Assembly (NCBI GenBank): GCA_002340985.1
Contig: DDNC01000014.1
Span: forward strand, 55,190 to 68,511
Source: Firmicutes bacterium UBA2530
Lineage (GTDB): Bacteria > Bacillota > Clostridia > Tissierellales > Sedimentibacteraceae
DNA: 13,322 nt
Direction of reading: 5' to 3'
Positions 1 through 7,475 of this stretch are shown in pieces. A program made the translations under genes and the position numbers. Below the pieces are notes generated by a model. That model had not been told where the DNA came from. It saw only the letters and a program-made list of their open reading frames with translations, and searched no databases. Every line of letters begins with the position of its first letter. The stretch's first letter is position 1.

Positions 1-40
1 TGTGGAGGCTTCAGTAATTTTTGGAATTGGATGTGATTAA
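1..40 (+). other. Possible 3' end of an unidentified upstream gene
   Basis: The reading frame beginning at base 2 is open from the window edge to a TAA at 38-40 and would end in the residues VEASVIFGIGCD. Frame 1 is also open to a TGA at 34-36, so the true frame cannot be decided from 40 bases. Because the operon that follows makes cobalamin, another corrin-pathway gene is likely here, but I do not recognise the tail. If frame 2 is real, the gene ends only a few bases before the possible cbiA initiation region, which would allow translational coupling. Confidence 0.25.
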
Positions 41-45
41 AAATT
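29..45 (+). promoter_or_regulatory. Candidate Shine-Dalgarno plus ATT start for cbiA
   Basis: GGATGTGAT at 29-37 differs by one base from the anti-SD complement GGAGGTGAT and lies 5 nt before an ATT codon at 43-45 that is in frame with cbiA. Codons 43-66 read IKVNIPRI, which resembles the usual short N-terminal lead of CbiA proteins just before the P-loop strand. The ATG at 67 has no clear Shine-Dalgarno sequence. ATT initiation is rare, so this is a suggestion rather than a call. Confidence 0.3.
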
Positions 46-66
46 AAAGTAAATATACCCAGAATT

Positions 67-1410
67 ATGATATCAGCCGTATCCAGCGGAAGTGGAAAGA
101 CAACCGTTACGACGTCGCTTCTTAAGGCATTTTCGGATAAAAAATACAATACAGCCGCATATAAGGCAGGACCTGACTATATTGATCCCATGTTCCACAG
201 AAAGGTTATAAGGGTACCTTCAAGAAATCTGGACAAATTCATGCTGGGGGACGGTAATTGCAGGTACATAATAGGAAAAAACAGCAAGGATGCAGATATT
301 TCAATAATTGAAGGAGTAATGGGATATTATGATGGAATTGGTTCCGGAACATTATCCAGCTCTTATGAGCTTGCCGGGCTTCTCGGCTGTCCTGTTGTAC
401 TCGTTTTAGACTGCAAGGGGATGGCTGTTTCTGTGTGTGCGGTTATTGAAGGGTTCAGAAATTTCAGAGAGAACAGCAATATAAGAGGCGTTATTTTAAA
501 CAATGTTTCGGAACGCATGTATGGATATTATAAAAATATAATTGAAGAAAACACGGATGTTAAGGTGTACGGCCATATGCCTCACCTTGAAGAATGTATG
601 CTGAAAAGCAGGCATTTAGGCTTGATTACGGCGGAGGAGATTGAGGATTTGGAGCAGAAAGTAACAATTCTCGGAAAAACTGCCGCTGAAACAATCGACA
701 TTGAAGGGTTGTACAAGCTGGCTTTAGGTGCGGATTATCTTGAATACAATGAGCCTGTTATCAAGCACATAGGGAAAACTAAAATTGCCGTTGCTCAGGA
801 TGAAGCATTTTGCTTTTATTATCAGGACAGCCTTGACTTATTGGAACAAATGGGCGCGGAACTCATAAGCTTCAGCCCTCTTAGGGATAAAAAACTTCCA
901 GATTCCTGCGGATTGTATATAGGAGGAGGATATCCTGAGCTGTACATAGGAAAGCTGTCTGAAAACAAATCGCTTTTGAGGGATATAAAAGAAAAAGCAA
1001 ATACCGGTATGCCCGTATATGCTGAGTGTGGAGGCTACATGTACCTGCTTGAAGGTTTCAGGGACGGTGAAAGGGTCTATGAACTTGCGGGCGTTGCACA
1101 GGGTGAAAGCTTTATGACAAAAAGGCTTAATAATTTTGGCTATGTAAGGCTGACTGCAAAGACAGACAATTTAATGTGCAGAAAGGGTGAATCTATCTGC
1201 GGACATGAGTTTCACTACAGCAACAGCACTAATCAGGGAGATTCTTTTATTGCCGAAAAACCAGGCTCTGAATCATCACGTGGCTGTATAATTGCGGATG
1301 AAACAAGATTTATGGGTTACCCACATATAAATTTATTGGGGAATACTGTTTTTGCTGAGGGCTTTATTAAAAGATGTATATATTACGGAGAAAAATCATG
1401 TTGCCTCTGA
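67..1410 (+). CDS. cbiA: Cobyrinic acid a,c-diamide synthase (CbiA)
   Basis: The product is an ATP- and glutamine-dependent amidotransferase that converts the a and c carboxylates of cobyrinate to amides; it acts in the cytoplasm in the middle of corrin synthesis. The N-terminal dethiobiotin-synthetase-like domain starts with a P-loop SSGSGKTT (residues 6-13), followed by the AYKAGPDYIDPMFH substrate segment. The C-terminal class I glutamine amidotransferase domain has the nucleophile in AECGGYMYL (Cys321) and the catalytic His region GYPHINL (His420). The length of 447 residues is normal for the family. The ATG at 67 lacks a visible ribosome binding site and leaves only two residues before the P-loop strand, so the protein may start about eight codons earlier at a non-standard ATT (43). 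The 3' end overlaps cbiB by 13 nt, indicating one operon with coupled translation. Identification is firm; the start is not. Confidence 0.95.
   Translation: MISAVSSGSGKTTVTTSLLKAFSDKKYNTAAYKAGPDYIDPMFHRKVIRVPSRNLDKFMLGDGNCRYIIGKNSKDADISIIEGVMGYYDGIGSGTLSSSYELAGLLGCPVVLVLDCKGMAVSVCAVIEGFRNFRENSNIRGVILNNVSERMYGYYKNIIEENTDVKVYGHMPHLEECMLKSRHLGLITAEEIEDLEQKVTILGKTAAETIDIEGLYKLALGADYLEYNEPVIKHIGKTKIAVAQDEAFCFYYQDSLDLLEQMGAELISFSPLRDKKLPDSCGLYIGGGYPELYIGKLSENKSLLRDIKEKANTGMPVYAECGGYMYLLEGFRDGERVYELAGVAQGESFMTKRLNNFGYVRLTAKTDNLMCRKGESICGHEFHYSNSTNQGDSFIAEKPGSESSRGCIIADETRFMGYPHINLLGNTVFAEGFIKRCIYYGEKSCCL
1387..1400 (+). promoter_or_regulatory. Ribosome binding site that sets the cbiB start
   Basis: GGAG at 1387-1390 lies 7 nt before the ATG at 1398. 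The upstream in-frame ATG at 1374 has no such site and would add eight residues (MYILRRKI) not expected in the family. The site sits inside the last codons of cbiA. Confidence 0.6.
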
Positions 1411-2342
1411 TATTTGGTTATGGAATGGATATGATTATAGGGGACCCACAGGGCTTTCCACATCCCGTGAGGATGATAGGAAATTTTATCTCATTTATGG
1501 AGAGAAAATTGAGAAGAAGTTACAGAACCGAAGAAGATGAGAGAAAAGCCGGCACGATTTTATGGTTTTCCGTAGTTGGTGCTTCTTTTATAGTTCCCCT
1601 TGCTATATTGTTTGTTGCTTTAAGGATAAGCGGTATTTTGGCATTAATTGTGGAAAGCATAATGTGCTACTATATTTTAGCCACAAAAAGCCTGAGGGAT
1701 GAGAGTATGAAGGTGTATGCGTCCCTGAAAAACAATAATTTACAGGAAGCAAGAAAAAGTCTGTCTTACATTGTAGGACGTGATGTTGATAAATTAGATG
1801 AAAGTGCCGTTGCCAGGGCGGCAGTTGAAACAGTTGCGGAGAATACATCTGATGGTGTTATAGCTCCCATGATTTATATTCTCATTGGAGGCGCACCCCT
1901 TGGTTTTATGTACAAGGCTGTTAACACTCTGGATTCCATGGTGGGGTATAAAAATGAAAGGTATATAAACATGGGAAGGTTTTCGGCAATAGCAGATGAT
2001 GTTGCCAATTATATCCCTGCAAGGCTGTCTGCGTATATTATGGTAGCCGCTGCCTTTATTTTAAATATGGATTACAAAAAAGCTCTTAAAATTTATAGGC
2101 GTGACAGATATAATCACAAAAGCCCCAACTCGGCCCATACGGAATCTGTCTCTGCGGGAGCGCTTAACATCATGCTGGGCGGAGACAATTATTACGGAGG
2201 AGTGATGGTTCCGAAACCCTCCATCGGAGACTCTGACAGGGAAGTGGAGGCAGAGGATATAAATAGAGTTAACAGGCTTATGTATGCTTCATCCATGCTT
2301 TGCTTATTTATCGGGATATTGATAAAAATAATTATGAAATAG
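1398..2342 (+). CDS. cbiB: Adenosylcobinamide-phosphate synthase (CbiB)
   Basis: CbiB is the integral membrane enzyme that attaches (R)-1-aminopropan-2-ol phosphate to adenosylcobyric acid, giving adenosylcobinamide phosphate. Starting at ATG 1398 the protein has 314 residues, a usual family length. It shows the N-terminal signature GDPxxxPHPVRMIG (residues 15-28), VAENTSDGVIAP (146-157), NTLDSMVGYKN (176-186) and RDRYNHKSPNSAHTES (235-250), all family hallmarks. Hydrophobic stretches at about 1-14, 52-76, 79-96, 155-171, 208-223 and 296-313 fit a multi-pass membrane protein. It overlaps cbiA by 13 nt and lies 14 nt before the cobD start; CobD makes its aminopropanol-phosphate substrate, so the two adjacent genes encode consecutive steps. 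The alternative start at 1374 is less likely because its ribosome binding site is poor. Confidence 0.95.
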   Translation: MLPLIFGYGMDMIIGDPQGFPHPVRMIGNFISFMERKLRRSYRTEEDERKAGTILWFSVVGASFIVPLAILFVALRISGILALIVESIMCYYILATKSLRDESMKVYASLKNNNLQEARKSLSYIVGRDVDKLDESAVARAAVETVAENTSDGVIAPMIYILIGGAPLGFMYKAVNTLDSMVGYKNERYINMGRFSAIADDVANYIPARLSAYIMVAAAFILNMDYKKALKIYRRDRYNHKSPNSAHTESVSAGALNIMLGGDNYYGGVMVPKPSIGDSDREVEAEDINRVNRLMYASSMLCLFIGILIKIIMK

Positions 2343-2356
2343 GTTAAGGAGTGCAA

Positions 2357-3442
2357 ATGTCAACAGATATACATGGTGCGGACATATATACTGCTGCGGA
2401 AAGGACCGGGATAGGAAAGGATGATATACTTGATTTTTCATCAAATATAAATCCGCTGGGTATTCCGCATTCGGTTAAAAATGCAGCAATAAAATCAATA
2501 GTACATTCAAACAGATACCCTGATATAAATTCGAGAGAGCTTAAAAAAAGTATATCTGCCGCCGAAAATGTTTCGGAAGATTGGATTTTTCCGTCTAACG
2601 GAGCAGCAGAGGCGATATTTAGAATTGCGTTTTTCTTAAGGCCGTCAAAGGGTCTTGTTACAGCGCCTACGTTCAGTGAGTATGAAAATGCATTGAAGGC
2701 TTCAGGAACAAATGTTGATTATTATTTTTTGAAAGAAGAATATGATTTTAAAATGCAGGATGATATTTTTAATAAGATTAAAGATGGCGTAGACATTATT
2801 TTTTTGTGCAATCCAAACAATCCCACGGGGCAACTAATTGAAAGAGCAACAACGGAAAAAATAGTTCATGTATGCAGAGAAAAGGGAATACATGTGGTTA
2901 TTGACGAGTGTTTTCTTGATTTTTCGGAACACAAGCAAATGTACAGCATGACGGATTTTCTTCATAAATATGACAATCTGATTATATTGAAGGCATTTAC
3001 AAAGATATATGCCATACCAGGCATGCGGCTTGGATATTGCATGTCATCCAACGAAAGAGTTATTGAAGGGCTGAACTTATGTGGACCTCCTTGGAATGTA
3101 TCATCCATTGCGCAGGCAGCAGGAACAGCAGCGCTGTCTGAAGTGGGATATATAGAAAAAACTGTTGAATATGTCAGCGCTCAAAGAAAATATTTGTTTG
3201 ATGAACTGAATGCCATAGGAGTAAAAACATATAGCTCCAATGCAAATTATATACTTTTCAGGATTGCTGATACTTTGCGAGATATTGATTTGAAGGAAGA
3301 GCTGCTGAAAAGAGGAATACTCATCAGAAGCTGTTCAAACTATAAAGGTTTAGATTTAAGCTACTACAGAATTGCGGTGAAAACCTATGAAGAAAATAGG
3401 CTTCTCATCATGGCATTAAGAGAAATAGCAGGTATAAAATGA
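2357..3442 (+). CDS. cobD: L-threonine-O-3-phosphate decarboxylase (CobD)
   Basis: CobD is a PLP-dependent class I/II-fold aminotransferase relative that decarboxylates L-threonine-O-3-phosphate to (R)-1-aminopropan-2-ol phosphate, the linker of cobalamin. The N-terminal HGADIYTAAERTG and DFSSNINPLG segments are typical of CobD and related histidinol-phosphate-aminotransferase-like proteins. The NPNNPTG motif and the VVIDECFLDF strand bind the cofactor, and the Schiff-base lysine is in KAFTKIYAIPGMRLGY (Lys216 counted from ATG 2357). The start is set by AAGGAG at 2346-2351, 5 nt before this ATG; an in-frame GTG at 2351 overlaps the ribosome binding site and is rejected. Length is 361 residues, as expected. 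The stop codon overlaps the next ATG (ATGA), so the next gene is translationally coupled. Misannotation as HisC is possible in general, but the cobalamin context decides it. Confidence 0.93.
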   Translation: MSTDIHGADIYTAAERTGIGKDDILDFSSNINPLGIPHSVKNAAIKSIVHSNRYPDINSRELKKSISAAENVSEDWIFPSNGAAEAIFRIAFFLRPSKGLVTAPTFSEYENALKASGTNVDYYFLKEEYDFKMQDDIFNKIKDGVDIIFLCNPNNPTGQLIERATTEKIVHVCREKGIHVVIDECFLDFSEHKQMYSMTDFLHKYDNLIILKAFTKIYAIPGMRLGYCMSSNERVIEGLNLCGPPWNVSSIAQAAGTAALSEVGYIEKTVEYVSAQRKYLFDELNAIGVKTYSSNANYILFRIADTLRDIDLKEELLKRGILIRSCSNYKGLDLSYYRIAVKTYEENRLLIMALREIAGIK

Positions 3443-4488
3443 AATCGGTATTAATTATATTAGACGGAGTCAGTGAAGAAAAAACAGACGTGCTCCATGG
3501 AATGACTCCCTTGGAATATGCGTGCACGCCTACAATTGACAGTATTGTAAAAAAAGGTATTCATAAGAAGACCAGCTACTGTGTAGAGGGGAGGGAGCCT
3601 GACAGCCTCAGCTGTATATTGTCAGCACTTGGAGTAGATTCAGGCATCATACCAAGAAACAGGGCGTATTTTGAGGCTCTTGCATCAGGAATAAATGTGG
3701 GGGTTGATGATGTCGTTCTAAGATGTAATCTTATAAGCGTAGCGGAAAACAGGATTGAGTCCTTCAACGGAAGAGGACTTACTTCTTGGGAAATGAGAGA
3801 TATTTCAAATAAAGTTAATGTGCCCGACGGACTGAAATTTCATCATCTTACAGATTACCGAAGCCTTATGGTTATGAAGAGTAACAGAGAAATACAGCTG
3901 CTTGAAGATATAGCTCCACATGAAAATATAGGCATAAATATATCTGAGCTTTTCAGAGGTGTGGGAAAAATTGATCTGTTAAATTATTTTATTGAAGCAA
4001 ACATGGTTCTCATAAGAGGCAGAGAGTATATGTTCTATCCTTGGGGAGTTGCGGAAAAATCTTATCTTCCGTCCTTTTTCAACCTTTATGGCAGGACATG
4101 CTCATGTATTTGCGGTGCGGAAATAATGAAAGGTATTGCTAAGGCTATGGGAATGAATGTTCCTGAACTTAAAAATGCCACCGGAGATGTGGATACTGAT
4201 TTGAGGGAGAAAGCGAAAGCTGTGTTGGATGAACTTAAGAAAAATGATTCAGTTATTGCTCATATCAACGGTTCCGATGAGTCAGCTCACAGGATGAATT
4301 TACAGGAAAAAATAAGTTTCATAGAGAAAACAGACAGAGAATTTTTGAAAGTTATATATGAAAATATTGAAAATACAGCATTAACCATAGTGTCCGATCA
4401 TCAGACAAGCAGCATTACGGGTAAGCATGAAAAAGGCCCTGTGGATTACATAAGCAACATTAGGGAGGAATTTACATGGCAAAGGTAA
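3439..4488 (+). CDS. ApgM-like alkaline-phosphatase-superfamily enzyme in the B12 operon
   Basis: This 349-residue protein resembles archaeal-type cofactor-independent phosphoglycerate mutase (ApgM), a metal-dependent phosphotransfer fold. A complete two-metal ligand set is visible: Asp9 in ILDG, Ser56 (nucleophile position in PDSLS), Asp280 and His284 in GSDESAH, Asp320-His321 in SDH, and His330 in GKHEKGP. The ApgM-type segment DVVLRCNLISV (residues 91-101) is also kept. The protein should therefore be active on a phosphate ester. It starts by ATGA overlap with cobD and overlaps cobQ by 13 nt, so it is an integral member of the cobalamin operon. A glycolytic role is unlikely. Candidate roles are making threonine phosphate for CobD, by analogy with ApgM-like proteins proposed as homoserine-kinase analogues, or dephosphorylating alpha-ribazole phosphate like CobC. 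Both are inference; only the superfamily is firm. Confidence 0.85.
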   Translation: MKSVLIILDGVSEEKTDVLHGMTPLEYACTPTIDSIVKKGIHKKTSYCVEGREPDSLSCILSALGVDSGIIPRNRAYFEALASGINVGVDDVVLRCNLISVAENRIESFNGRGLTSWEMRDISNKVNVPDGLKFHHLTDYRSLMVMKSNREIQLLEDIAPHENIGINISELFRGVGKIDLLNYFIEANMVLIRGREYMFYPWGVAEKSYLPSFFNLYGRTCSCICGAEIMKGIAKAMGMNVPELKNATGDVDTDLREKAKAVLDELKKNDSVIAHINGSDESAHRMNLQEKISFIEKTDREFLKVIYENIENTALTIVSDHQTSSITGKHEKGPVDYISNIREEFTWQR

Positions 4489-5957
4489 TAATGGTTCAGG
4501 GAACAACATCCAATGCAGGAAAGAGCCTTACTGCGGCTGCACTGTGCAGGATATTCAAGCAGGACGGTTACAGGACAGCCCCGTTTAAGTCACAGAATAT
4601 GGCACTGAATTCATATATCACAAAGGAAGGGTTGGAGATGGGAAGAGCTCAGGTAATGCAGGCGGAGGCCGCTGCCATTGAACCGGATGTGAGAATGAAT
4701 CCCATACTGCTAAAGCCGACAGGCGAAAAGGGCTCGCAGGTTGTGCTGAACGGGAAAGTGTTCAGGGACATGACTGCGGGAGAATATTATTCCTATAAGC
4801 AGGACATGGTTCCTCATGTGAAAAAAGCATTTGATTCCCTTGCACAGGAGTATGACATCATAGTAATTGAGGGGGCTGGAAGTCCTGCGGAAATAAATCT
4901 GAAGGAGCAGGATATTGTAAACATGGGTATGGCAAAAATTGCTGATGCTCCTGTTATTATAGTTGGAGATATTGACAGAGGTGGGGTGTTTGCATCGCTT
5001 GCGGGAACCATGCTCCTGTTTGATGAAGAAGAAAAATCAAGAGTAAAAGGCTTTGTTATAAATAAATTCAGAGGAGATGTGAACTTGTTGACCACGGGGC
5101 TTCATATGCTCAGAGACATAACCGGAGTTCCGGTTCTTGGAGTTGTTCCATACCTGAATGTTGATATTGATGATGAGGATAGCCTTTCTGAGAGACTGGG
5201 AAATACAAGAGAGCGAAGCCTTATTGATATTGCTGTCATAAGGCTGCCGAGAATTTCAAATTTTACAGATTTCAATGTGCTCTCTCTGATAAACGGCGTT
5301 TCATTAAGATATGTTTCCAACACAAAGGAGCTTGGAAATCCTGATATGATTATTATACCTGGTACAAAAAATACAATTGAAGATTTAAAATGGCTGAGAC
5401 AATCGGGCCTTGAGGTAAAAATAATAAGGCATGCCAAGGAAGGAAAGGCTCTGTTCGGTGTATGCGGCGGCTATCAAATGCTGGGAGAGGTTATAAATGA
5501 CCCTGAAAATGCAGAAGGAGGCGGCAGCATCAAAGGACTTGGATTGCTTAAGACCATTACGAACTTTTCCAGAGAAAAGACCACAAGGCAGACAACAGGA
5601 AAAATAAATGATATAGATGGATTCTATAAAATGCTTTCGGGCTTGGAAATTAAGGGATACGAAATCCACATGGGAGCTTCAGATATAATTGATGGATTTC
5701 CTCTCAGCACACTTGAAGTTAATCAGGATGGGTGCGTATGCGATAACGTGGCCGGGAGCTACGTCCATGGAATATTTGACAATATGAAGGTAGCGGGAGC
5801 GATCGTAAAAGTATTGGCTGATTACAAGGGTGTGCAAATTGAAGATACAGAGGAATTTGATTTTGCCAGGTATAAGGAGCAACAATATGATATTTTGGCA
5901 GATTCATTCAGAAAATCTGTTGATATAAATGAAATTTACAGAATAATGGAAATGTAA
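4476..5957 (+). CDS. cobQ: Adenosylcobyric acid synthase (CobQ/CbiP)
   Basis: CobQ amidates the b, d, e and g carboxylates of adenosylcobyrinic acid a,c-diamide using glutamine and ATP, giving adenosylcobyric acid, the substrate of CbiB. The first residues MAKVIMVQGTTSNAGKS carry the P-loop (9-17), followed by FKSQNMALNSY, a CobQ hallmark. The segment IIVIEGAGSPAEINL and the VGDIDRGGVFA strand complete the synthetase domain. The C-terminal glutamine amidotransferase domain has FGVCGGYQML (nucleophile position Cys330) and SYVHGIFDN (His431). As in the family, this is a CobQ-type triad-variant amidotransferase. The 493-residue length is normal. A strong GGGAGG at 4463-4468 precedes ATG 4476 inside the end of the preceding gene. 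It is the last gene of the operon, ending two bases before the terminator region. Confidence 0.96.
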   Translation: MAKVIMVQGTTSNAGKSLTAAALCRIFKQDGYRTAPFKSQNMALNSYITKEGLEMGRAQVMQAEAAAIEPDVRMNPILLKPTGEKGSQVVLNGKVFRDMTAGEYYSYKQDMVPHVKKAFDSLAQEYDIIVIEGAGSPAEINLKEQDIVNMGMAKIADAPVIIVGDIDRGGVFASLAGTMLLFDEEEKSRVKGFVINKFRGDVNLLTTGLHMLRDITGVPVLGVVPYLNVDIDDEDSLSERLGNTRERSLIDIAVIRLPRISNFTDFNVLSLINGVSLRYVSNTKELGNPDMIIIPGTKNTIEDLKWLRQSGLEVKIIRHAKEGKALFGVCGGYQMLGEVINDPENAEGGGSIKGLGLLKTITNFSREKTTRQTTGKINDIDGFYKMLSGLEIKGYEIHMGASDIIDGFPLSTLEVNQDGCVCDNVAGSYVHGIFDNMKVAGAIVKVLADYKGVQIEDTEEFDFARYKEQQYDILADSFRKSVDINEIYRIMEM

Positions 5958-5958
5958 T

Positions 5959-6002
5959 AAAAGTTCCCCGTTTCTCTGCGTGAGAGAGCAACGGGGAATT
6001 TT
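5959..6002. terminator. Bidirectional intrinsic terminator between cobQ and trkH
   Basis: TTCCCCGTT (5964-5972) pairs perfectly with AACGGGGAA (5990-5998). An inner TCTCT/AGAGA pairing (5973-5977 with 5983-5987) extends the hairpin, leaving a GC bulge and a five-base loop. A run of T follows on the plus strand (5999-6002) and a run of A precedes on the left (5959-5962), so the structure reads as a terminator in both directions. It sits between two convergent transcription units, cobQ and trkH. Confidence 0.9.
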
Positions 6003-6007
6003 AGCTG

Positions 6008-6025
6008 AAGCACTTAGTGCTTTTT
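6008..6025. terminator. Small second hairpin over the trkH stop codon
   Basis: AAGCAC (6008-6013) and GTGCTT (6017-6022) are perfect inverted repeats around a TTA loop, followed on the plus strand by T to 6025. The loop is the trkH stop codon read in reverse. It may be a weak back-up terminator for transcripts from the cobalamin operon, or chance; the 6-bp stem is short. Confidence 0.3.
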
Positions 6026-7462
6026 ATACGTAGAAGGTGCAAACAACACAAGGACGGGCAATACTTCCAGTCTTCCTATTATCATGCATGCTGTAAATAC
6101 AATTTTGCTTAGGGCGGAAAAGTCTGCAAAGCTTCCCATAGGGCCAACTGCTTCAAAGCCCGGACCAATGTTGCTGATGGTTGCTATTACAGCAGAAAAT
6201 GATGTCATGAAATCTAAATTATCCAATGAAACTAAAATAACAGCAAAGATTATTATAATTATATAAGCGAAAAAGAAGATTAAAATGCTTTTCAACGTAT
6301 CATTGTCCAGTGATTTTCCGTCTATTTTTATTGTCTGAATGGAATTCGGATGTATGATTCGCCTGATTTCATACAGCAACGACTTAAATAAAGCTAAAAT
6401 CCTTATAGACTTTATACCTCCCGCTGTGGAGCCGGCGCAGGAACCGAACAGCATCAGCGTAAGCAGAATTGATTTTGAAAACATAGGCCAGGTATTGTAA
6501 TCAACAGTTGCATAACCGGTGGTTGATACTAATGAGGATACCGTAAATGCGGAATGCCTTAAAGCCTCCGAATAATTATTGTTGAAGTTGTGAAGAGAGT
6601 TGAGAAATACAAGAAGTACTCCCGCTGACACATAGCCTAAATATAATTTGAACTCTTCATTTTTTAATATGCTTCTGAAATCACCTTTTATAAAAATTAA
6701 GTAGTACAGGGTGAAATTAATACCGAATAACAGCATACCTATTGCTATTATCCAATCAATCCATGGGTTGCCGTAATATCCTATGCTCAATGCGTTATTG
6801 GAAAATCCTCCTGTACCGGCGGTTCCAAATGCATGTATAAACGAGTCAAATACGGGCATACCTGCCGCAATTAACAGAACTACCAATACTGCGGTCATAC
6901 CGCCGTAAATAATGTATAGTATCTTGGAAGATTCAGAAAGCTTCGGAACAAGCTTGCCAAATGTAGGCCCGGGGCTTTCGGCACGCATTAAAAAAACTGA
7001 GCGTCCACCTATCAACGGGGCAAGTGCCATTGTGAAAACGAGAAAACCCATTCCTCCTATCCAGTGAGTGAAGCTTCTCCAGAACAACAGACCTCTCGGT
7101 ATTGCGTCCACATCTTTGATTATGGTTGAGCCTGTTGTTGTAAATCCTGAAACTGTCTCAAACAATGCATCAATGTAGGAAGGAATAGCGCCACTCAAAT
7201 AAAAAGGAATAGCACCTATCGCAGACATTACAAGCCAGCAGATGGCAACAGCTGCAAATCCCTCTCTTTTTCGCATTTCGTTTTTGTCTATCTTTATCCT
7301 TTTGAGTACAAAACCAATAATTCCGCATATTATTATTGAAATGACAAAAGCATTTACTTCGTAGCTTTTATCAGCAACAGCAATAATTAGAGAAGGCAGC
7401 ATAAGTATTGATTCCCAAAATAATACAATCCCCAATATCTTAAGCACTACTCTGATGTTCAC
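6014..7462 (-). CDS. trkH: TrkH-family potassium uptake channel subunit
   Basis: The product is the membrane-embedded K+-translocating subunit of a Trk/Ktr-type uptake system. The four pore-loop repeats of the superfamily are visible: GFTTTGST (106-113), GTAGTGGF (213-220), STTGY (313-317) and SNIGPGF (430-436). Other conserved pieces are FWRSFTHWIGGMGF (127-140), GSCAGSTAGGIKSIR (340-354) and IIGRLEVLPVL (461-471). Many hydrophobic segments agree with the expected multi-pass topology, and 482 residues is typical of TrkH. Translation starts at a GTG (7462-7460), supported by GGAGG at 7474-7470 with 7 nt spacing. It follows trkA by 13 nt on the minus strand, so the two are surely co-transcribed, with TrkA as the cytoplasmic gating partner. 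The gene ends just before the shared terminator. Whether Na+ or H+ is co-transported cannot be read from the sequence. Confidence 0.95.
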   Translation of the reverse strand: MNIRVVLKILGIVLFWESILMLPSLIIAVADKSYEVNAFVISIIICGIIGFVLKRIKIDKNEMRKREGFAAVAICWLVMSAIGAIPFYLSGAIPSYIDALFETVSGFTTTGSTIIKDVDAIPRGLLFWRSFTHWIGGMGFLVFTMALAPLIGGRSVFLMRAESPGPTFGKLVPKLSESSKILYIIYGGMTAVLVVLLIAAGMPVFDSFIHAFGTAGTGGFSNNALSIGYYGNPWIDWIIAIGMLLFGINFTLYYLIFIKGDFRSILKNEEFKLYLGYVSAGVLLVFLNSLHNFNNNYSEALRHSAFTVSSLVSTTGYATVDYNTWPMFSKSILLTLMLFGSCAGSTAGGIKSIRILALFKSLLYEIRRIIHPNSIQTIKIDGKSLDNDTLKSILIFFFAYIIIIIFAVILVSLDNLDFMTSFSAVIATISNIGPGFEAVGPMGSFADFSALSKIVFTACMIIGRLEVLPVLVLFAPSTYKKH

Positions 7463-7475
7463 TTTATATCCTCCG

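Noticed and set aside
1..66. Cobalamin riboswitch upstream of cbiA
   Set aside because: Too little sequence and no B12-box-like elements; the operon evidently starts upstream of the window.
1352..1540. Small reading frame across the cbiA-cbiB junction
   Set aside because: It lies in another frame of two clearly conserved genes and has no family features.
3439..4488. Glycolytic phosphoglycerate mutase
   Set aside because: Fold and ligands fit, but overlapping placement between cobD and cobQ argues for a cobalamin role.
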